The position numbers were made by a program, and so were the translations under genes. This document shows, piece after piece, positions 6,875 through 7,351 of a stretch of 7,351 bases of DNA (positions are counted from its first letter, which is position 1; each line of letters begins with the position of its first letter). The stretch is from NCBI GenBank assembly GCA_003542325.1, contig DPKV01000165.1, forward strand, positions 1 to 7,351. The letters are read 5' to 3'. The stretch is from Anaerolineaceae bacterium. Its GTDB lineage: Bacteria; Chloroflexota; Anaerolineae; Anaerolineales; Anaerolineaceae. A model generated the notes under the pieces. The model had not been told where the DNA came from and searched no databases. It saw only the letters and a program-made list of their open reading frames with translations.

Positions 6875-7330
6875 ATGCCAGAACAGAGCCTGCCTGAGAT
6901 TCAACGAAATTTTGCTGTTGACCTTTTTAACCTGACCTGGGACCTGATGGAGAAATCCGACCGGTCCCAGGCTGAAACCGACCAGATGATCCAAGCTGCC
7001 CATGCTTCCCGTTATCACTGGGGAATGGTCGGCGAACCGGTCAACCTAGCCCGGGGGGAATGGCAGGTCAGCCGGGTCTATACCATTCTTCAACGGTCAG
7101 ACCCCTGCCTTTATCACGCCAAACGCTGCCTGCAAATCACCCTGGACAACGACCTCCATGATTTCGATCTGGCTTTTGCCTATGAAGCCATAGCCAGGGC
7201 TAACCTCTTGGCGGGAGACACAACAGAAACTGAGAAATTTATCTCCCTGGCAAAGGAAGCCGGCGAAGCCATTGAAGATAAAGCAGATCGCGATTATTTC
7301 ATGACGGAATTATCAACCATAAAATATTAA
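6875..7330 (+). CDS. Conserved protein of unknown function, TPR-like helices
   Basis: The 151-residue product is entirely helical in appearance, without signal peptide, membrane span or catalytic motif. The most striking blocks are AAHASRYHWG (41-50), PVNLARGEWQVSRVY (55-69), LYHAKRCLQI (79-88) and DFDLAFAYEAIARA (about 95-108). The last three read like paired TPR-type helices. I recall similar blocks in uncharacterised proteins of many bacteria, with no assigned role; this is from memory. The frame opens at a GTG (6863), but GGAGGT (6865-6870) is part of that stretch and is five bases from the ATG at 6875, so 6875 (or 6872) is the start. The gene follows prs by 20 bases and appears to be last in the visible operon. 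A scaffold or protein-interaction role is a guess from the repeat-like helices only. Confidence 0.8.
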   Translation: MPEQSLPEIQRNFAVDLFNLTWDLMEKSDRSQAETDQMIQAAHASRYHWGMVGEPVNLARGEWQVSRVYTILQRSDPCLYHAKRCLQITLDNDLHDFDLAFAYEAIARANLLAGDTTETEKFISLAKEAGEAIEDKADRDYFMTELSTIKY

Positions 7331-7351
7331 CGACAACCGGAATAAAGATAA

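Overview
The window looks like ordinary chromosomal DNA of a bacterium, most likely a member of the phylum Chloroflexota (Anaerolineae-like). This is an inference from gene content and style: a free-standing cobalamin-binding subunit of methylmalonyl-CoA mutase next to MeaB, an archaeal-type aspartyl-tRNA synthetase, a divergent PRPP synthetase, moderately high G+C coding sequence, and clear GGAGG-type ribosome binding sites. No mobile element, CRISPR array, RNA gene or phage gene could be supported.

Layout. Positions 1-105 are very AT-rich (24 G/C in 105 bases) and do not fit their neighbour. They cut off the 3' end of a minus-strand ruvB (942-73, or 939-73), so the predicted RuvB lacks most of its C-terminal winged-helix domain. 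Divergent from ruvB, across a short control region (943-1037) holding two TATAAT boxes and an inverted repeat, is a flavin-reductase-like FMN protein (1038-1565, plus strand). It faces a small pyridoxamine-phosphate-oxidase-like split-barrel protein (2169-1774, minus strand). A bidirectional terminator at 1722-1752 lies between these two convergent genes, and a short GTGTCCTTTGTGG-type repeat sits just before it.

From about 2374 to the end, six plus-strand genes form a likely operon with small gaps: the methylmalonyl-CoA mutase B12-binding subunit, the meaB GTPase chaperone, archaeal-type aspS, a RimJ/RimL-type GNAT acetyltransferase, prs (PRPP synthetase), and a conserved protein of unknown function made of TPR-like helices. 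An internal promoter may separate the mutase/meaB pair from aspS onward.

How they work together. The mutase subunit and MeaB clearly serve one job, assembly and protection of adenosylcobalamin-dependent methylmalonyl-CoA mutase, but the catalytic large subunit is not in the window. The downstream genes are general housekeeping (aminoacyl-tRNA, PRPP for nucleotide, His and Trp synthesis) and share no obvious pathway with it. I see no convincing novel defence or mobile system. The points worth a second look are the ruvB breakpoint, the unusual active-site motifs in AspRS and Prs, the split mutase, and the unknown last gene.
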